A DNA stretch of 10,007 bases from contig JALHNW010000041.1 in the NCBI GenBank assembly GCA_022843345.1, forward strand, positions 1 to 10,007. The letters are read 5' to 3'. The stretch is from Rubritepida sp. (lineage in GTDB: Bacteria > Pseudomonadota > Alphaproteobacteria > Acetobacterales > Acetobacteraceae). The first letter of the stretch is position 1, and each line of letters starts with the position of its first letter. This document shows positions 8,408 to 10,007 of the stretch, in pieces. Below the pieces are notes generated by a model. That model searched no databases. It was not told the DNA's origin and was given only the letters and a program-made list of their open reading frames with translations. The position numbers were made by a program, and so were the translations under genes.

Positions 8408-9697
8408 ATGCGGTTCTGGGTGGACGAGGCGTGGCTACCCGATGGCTGGGCGCGCGACGTGTGCGTGGAGGTGGCCGACGGCGCGATCATCGCCGTGACG
8501 CCGGGGCTGCGGGAGGGGACGCACCTGCGCGGCCGCGCGGTGCCGGGCATGCCGAACCTGCATTCGCACACCTTCCAGCGCGCCATGGCGGGGCTGGCGG
8601 AGGTGCGCGGGCCGGACGCCGATTCCTTCTGGACGTGGCGGGAGGTGATGTACCGCTGCCTCGCGCAGATGACGCCGGACGACGTGGAGGCGATCGCCGC
8701 GCAGGCGATGGTGGAGATGCTGGAGGGCGGCTTCACCCATCTGGCCGAGTTCCACTACCTGCACCACGCCCCCGACGGGACGCCCTACGACGACCCCGCC
8801 GAGATGGCCCTGCGGATCGGCGCGGCGGCGGATGCCACGGGGATCGGGCTGACGATGCTCCCCGTGCTCTACACCCATGGCGGCTTCGGCGGGCAGCCGG
8901 CCGCGGCGGGCCAGCGGCGCTTCGTGAACGGCACCGGCGCCTTCCTGCGGCTGGTGGAGCGCACGCGCGCCGCGCTGCCGGGCGTGACCGTCGGCGTGGC
9001 GCCGCATTCGCTGCGCGCGGCGACAGGGGGGCAGATCGCGGAGGTGCTGGCGGCCTTTCCCGGCGTGCCCGTCCACATCCACGTGGCCGAGCAGGTGGCC
9101 GAGGTGGAGCAATGCCTCGCCTGGTCGGGGCAGCGGCCGGTGGAACACCTGCTGGCGACGCAGGCGGTGGATGCGCGCTGGTGCCTGGTGCACGCCACGC
9201 AGATGGAGCCCTTCGAGACGCAGGCCCTGTCGGCCAGCGGCGCGGTGGCCGGGCTGTGCCCGATCACCGAGGCGAACCTGGGCGACGGCTTCTTCGACGC
9301 GCGGCGCTTCGCCGGCCCCTGGGGCGTGGGCAGCGATTCCAACGTGGAGATCTCCGCGCCGGGCGAGCTGCGGATGCTGGAATACGGCCAGCGGCTGCTG
9401 CACCGCGCGCGCAACGTCATGGCCGGCGGCGAGGGGCGGTCCACCGGCGAGGATCTGTGGGCGGCGGCGCTGCGCGGCGTGGCGCAGGCCTGCGGCGTGC
9501 CGGTGGGCGCGATCGCGCCGGGGATGCGCGCGGACATCGCCTGGCTGGATGCCTCGCTGGATGCGGTGGTCTTCGCGCGCGGCGCCGTCACCCGCGTGAT
9601 GGCGGGCGGGCGCGTGGTGGTGGAGGACGGGCGCCATCACGCGCGGGACGCCGTGGCGGCGCGGTTCGCGCGCACGCTGGGGCGGCTGCGTGGCTGA
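8408..9697 (+). CDS. hutF: Formimidoylglutamate deiminase
   Basis: HutF hydrolyses N-formimino-L-glutamate to N-formyl-L-glutamate and ammonia. Its presence marks the five-step route finished by HutG, in contrast to the one-step formiminoglutamase route. It is a zinc-dependent amidohydrolase of 429 residues, shorter than the roughly 450-residue family norm. Residues matching the Pseudomonas aeruginosa enzyme are the metal ligands H52 and H54 in [15 protein letters not shown] (48-62), H225 with the catalytic E228 in HIHVAEQ (223-229), H262 in VHATQ (261-265), H200 in VAPHSLR (197-203), and D310 in GSDSNVEIS (308-316). The ATG at 8408 has a strong GGAGGG ribosome-binding site eight bases upstream. 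The gene diverges from hutI and overlaps hutC by eight bases. Guanine- or chlorohydrolase-type amidohydrolases are the nearest alternatives, but the context and the R and E residues in AMAGLAE-R favour HutF. Confidence 0.95.
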   Translation: MRFWVDEAWLPDGWARDVCVEVADGAIIAVTPGLREGTHLRGRAVPGMPNLHSHTFQRAMAGLAEVRGPDADSFWTWREVMYRCLAQMTPDDVEAIAAQAMVEMLEGGFTHLAEFHYLHHAPDGTPYDDPAEMALRIGAAADATGIGLTMLPVLYTHGGFGGQPAAAGQRRFVNGTGAFLRLVERTRAALPGVTVGVAPHSLRAATGGQIAEVLAAFPGVPVHIHVAEQVAEVEQCLAWSGQRPVEHLLATQAVDARWCLVHATQMEPFETQALSASGAVAGLCPITEANLGDGFFDARRFAGPWGVGSDSNVEISAPGELRMLEYGQRLLHRARNVMAGGEGRSTGEDLWAAALRGVAQACGVPVGAIAPGMRADIAWLDASLDAVVFARGAVTRVMAGGRVVVEDGRHHARDAVAARFARTLGRLRG

Positions 9698-10007
9698 GAC
9701 GCTGGCCTCCCGAATCCGCGCGGCGATCGAGGCGCCGATCCGCGCGGGCGAATGGCCGCCGGGCACGCGCATCCCCTTCGAGCACGAGCTGGTGGCGCGC
9801 TTCCGCTGCTCGCGCATGACGGTGAACAAGGTGCTGTCCGCGCTGGCGGCCGAGGGGCTGATCACGCGCCGCCGCCGCACCGGCTCGGTGGTGGCCGCAC
9901 CCTCCGGCGACCGGGCGCTGCTGGAGATCCAGGACCTCGCCGCCGTGGCGCGGCGTGAGGGGAGGGACTACCGGCACCGCGTGCTGTCGCGCCGCGTGGC
10001 GCCGGCG
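9690..10007 (+). CDS. hutC: Histidine utilisation repressor HutC (GntR family), partial
   Basis: I translated the 106 codons before the window ends; a full HutC has about 230-250 residues. The visible part is a GntR-type winged helix: the amphipathic N-terminal helix ASRIRAAIEAPIRAGEW (6-22), PPGTRIPFEHELVARF (23-38), the recognition helix with S-R-M-T-V-N-K-V-L (41-49), and the wing AEGLITRRRRTGSVVA (54-69). It continues with LLEIQDLAAVARREGRDYRHRVLSR (77-101), the start of the ligand-binding UTRA domain as found in HutC. The GTG at 9690 overlaps the end of hutF by eight bases; only a weak GGGGCGG stretch lies upstream, so translation is probably coupled. HutC represses hut genes and is released by urocanate (family knowledge). 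Its place behind hutF implies autoregulation through the operator at 8349-8360. The C-terminal half cannot be judged here. Confidence 0.92.
   Translation, partial: MAETLASRIRAAIEAPIRAGEWPPGTRIPFEHELVARFRCSRMTVNKVLSALAAEGLITRRRRTGSVVAAPSGDRALLEIQDLAAVARREGRDYRHRVLSRRVAPA

Noticed and set aside
8435..9880. 481-codon minus-strand open frame opposite hutF and hutC
   Set aside because: The plus strand encodes HutF with all its zinc ligands and HutC with its helix-turn-helix; the opposite frame is compositionally biased and motif-free.

Overview
The window is very G+C-rich, with strongly GC-biased third codon positions, tightly packed genes and several GTG starts. Together with the gene content this suggests an alphaproteobacterium. 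An Acetobacteraceae (Roseomonas-like) host is my best guess, but that is inference and not something the sequence proves.

The core is a nearly complete histidine-utilisation (hut) locus arranged divergently around an 80-base control region (8328-8407). Leftward (minus strand) run hutI, hutH, hutU and hutD, each overlapping the next by 1-4 bases, so they form one translationally coupled operon. Rightward (plus strand) run hutF and the start of the repressor gene hutC, which overlap by 8 bases; hutC leaves the window at 10007. HutH converts histidine to urocanate, HutU makes imidazolonepropionate, HutI makes N-formimino-glutamate and HutF deiminates that to N-formyl-glutamate. This is the five-step branch that ends with HutG (formylglutamate deformylase). 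hutG is not in the window, nor is any classical histidine permease.

Downstream of hutD, on the same strand, is a second unit: a PhyH-family Fe(II)/2-oxoglutarate dioxygenase gene followed by a complete TRAP periplasmic binding protein (dctP, TakP-like), its small membrane subunit (dctQ) and most of the large membrane subunit (dctM, running out of the window at base 1).

The most interesting signal is that the hutI/hutF control region and the short gap before the dioxygenase gene carry the same near-palindrome, TGTA-NN-GACA. It differs by one base from the HutC target I recall from Pseudomonas (TGTA-N2-TACA). At the second site it overlaps the -35 element of a plausible sigma-70 promoter. This suggests that the dioxygenase and TRAP transporter belong to the HutC regulon and form an accessory import/oxidation module for histidine or a related compound. 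A second oddity is a perfect 10-bp hairpin at the dctM start codon, which also creates a six-residue mini-ORF whose stop overlaps that start.

No RNA genes, insertion sequences, CRISPR arrays or convincing intrinsic terminators were seen. No gene-free stretch exceeds 80 bases.
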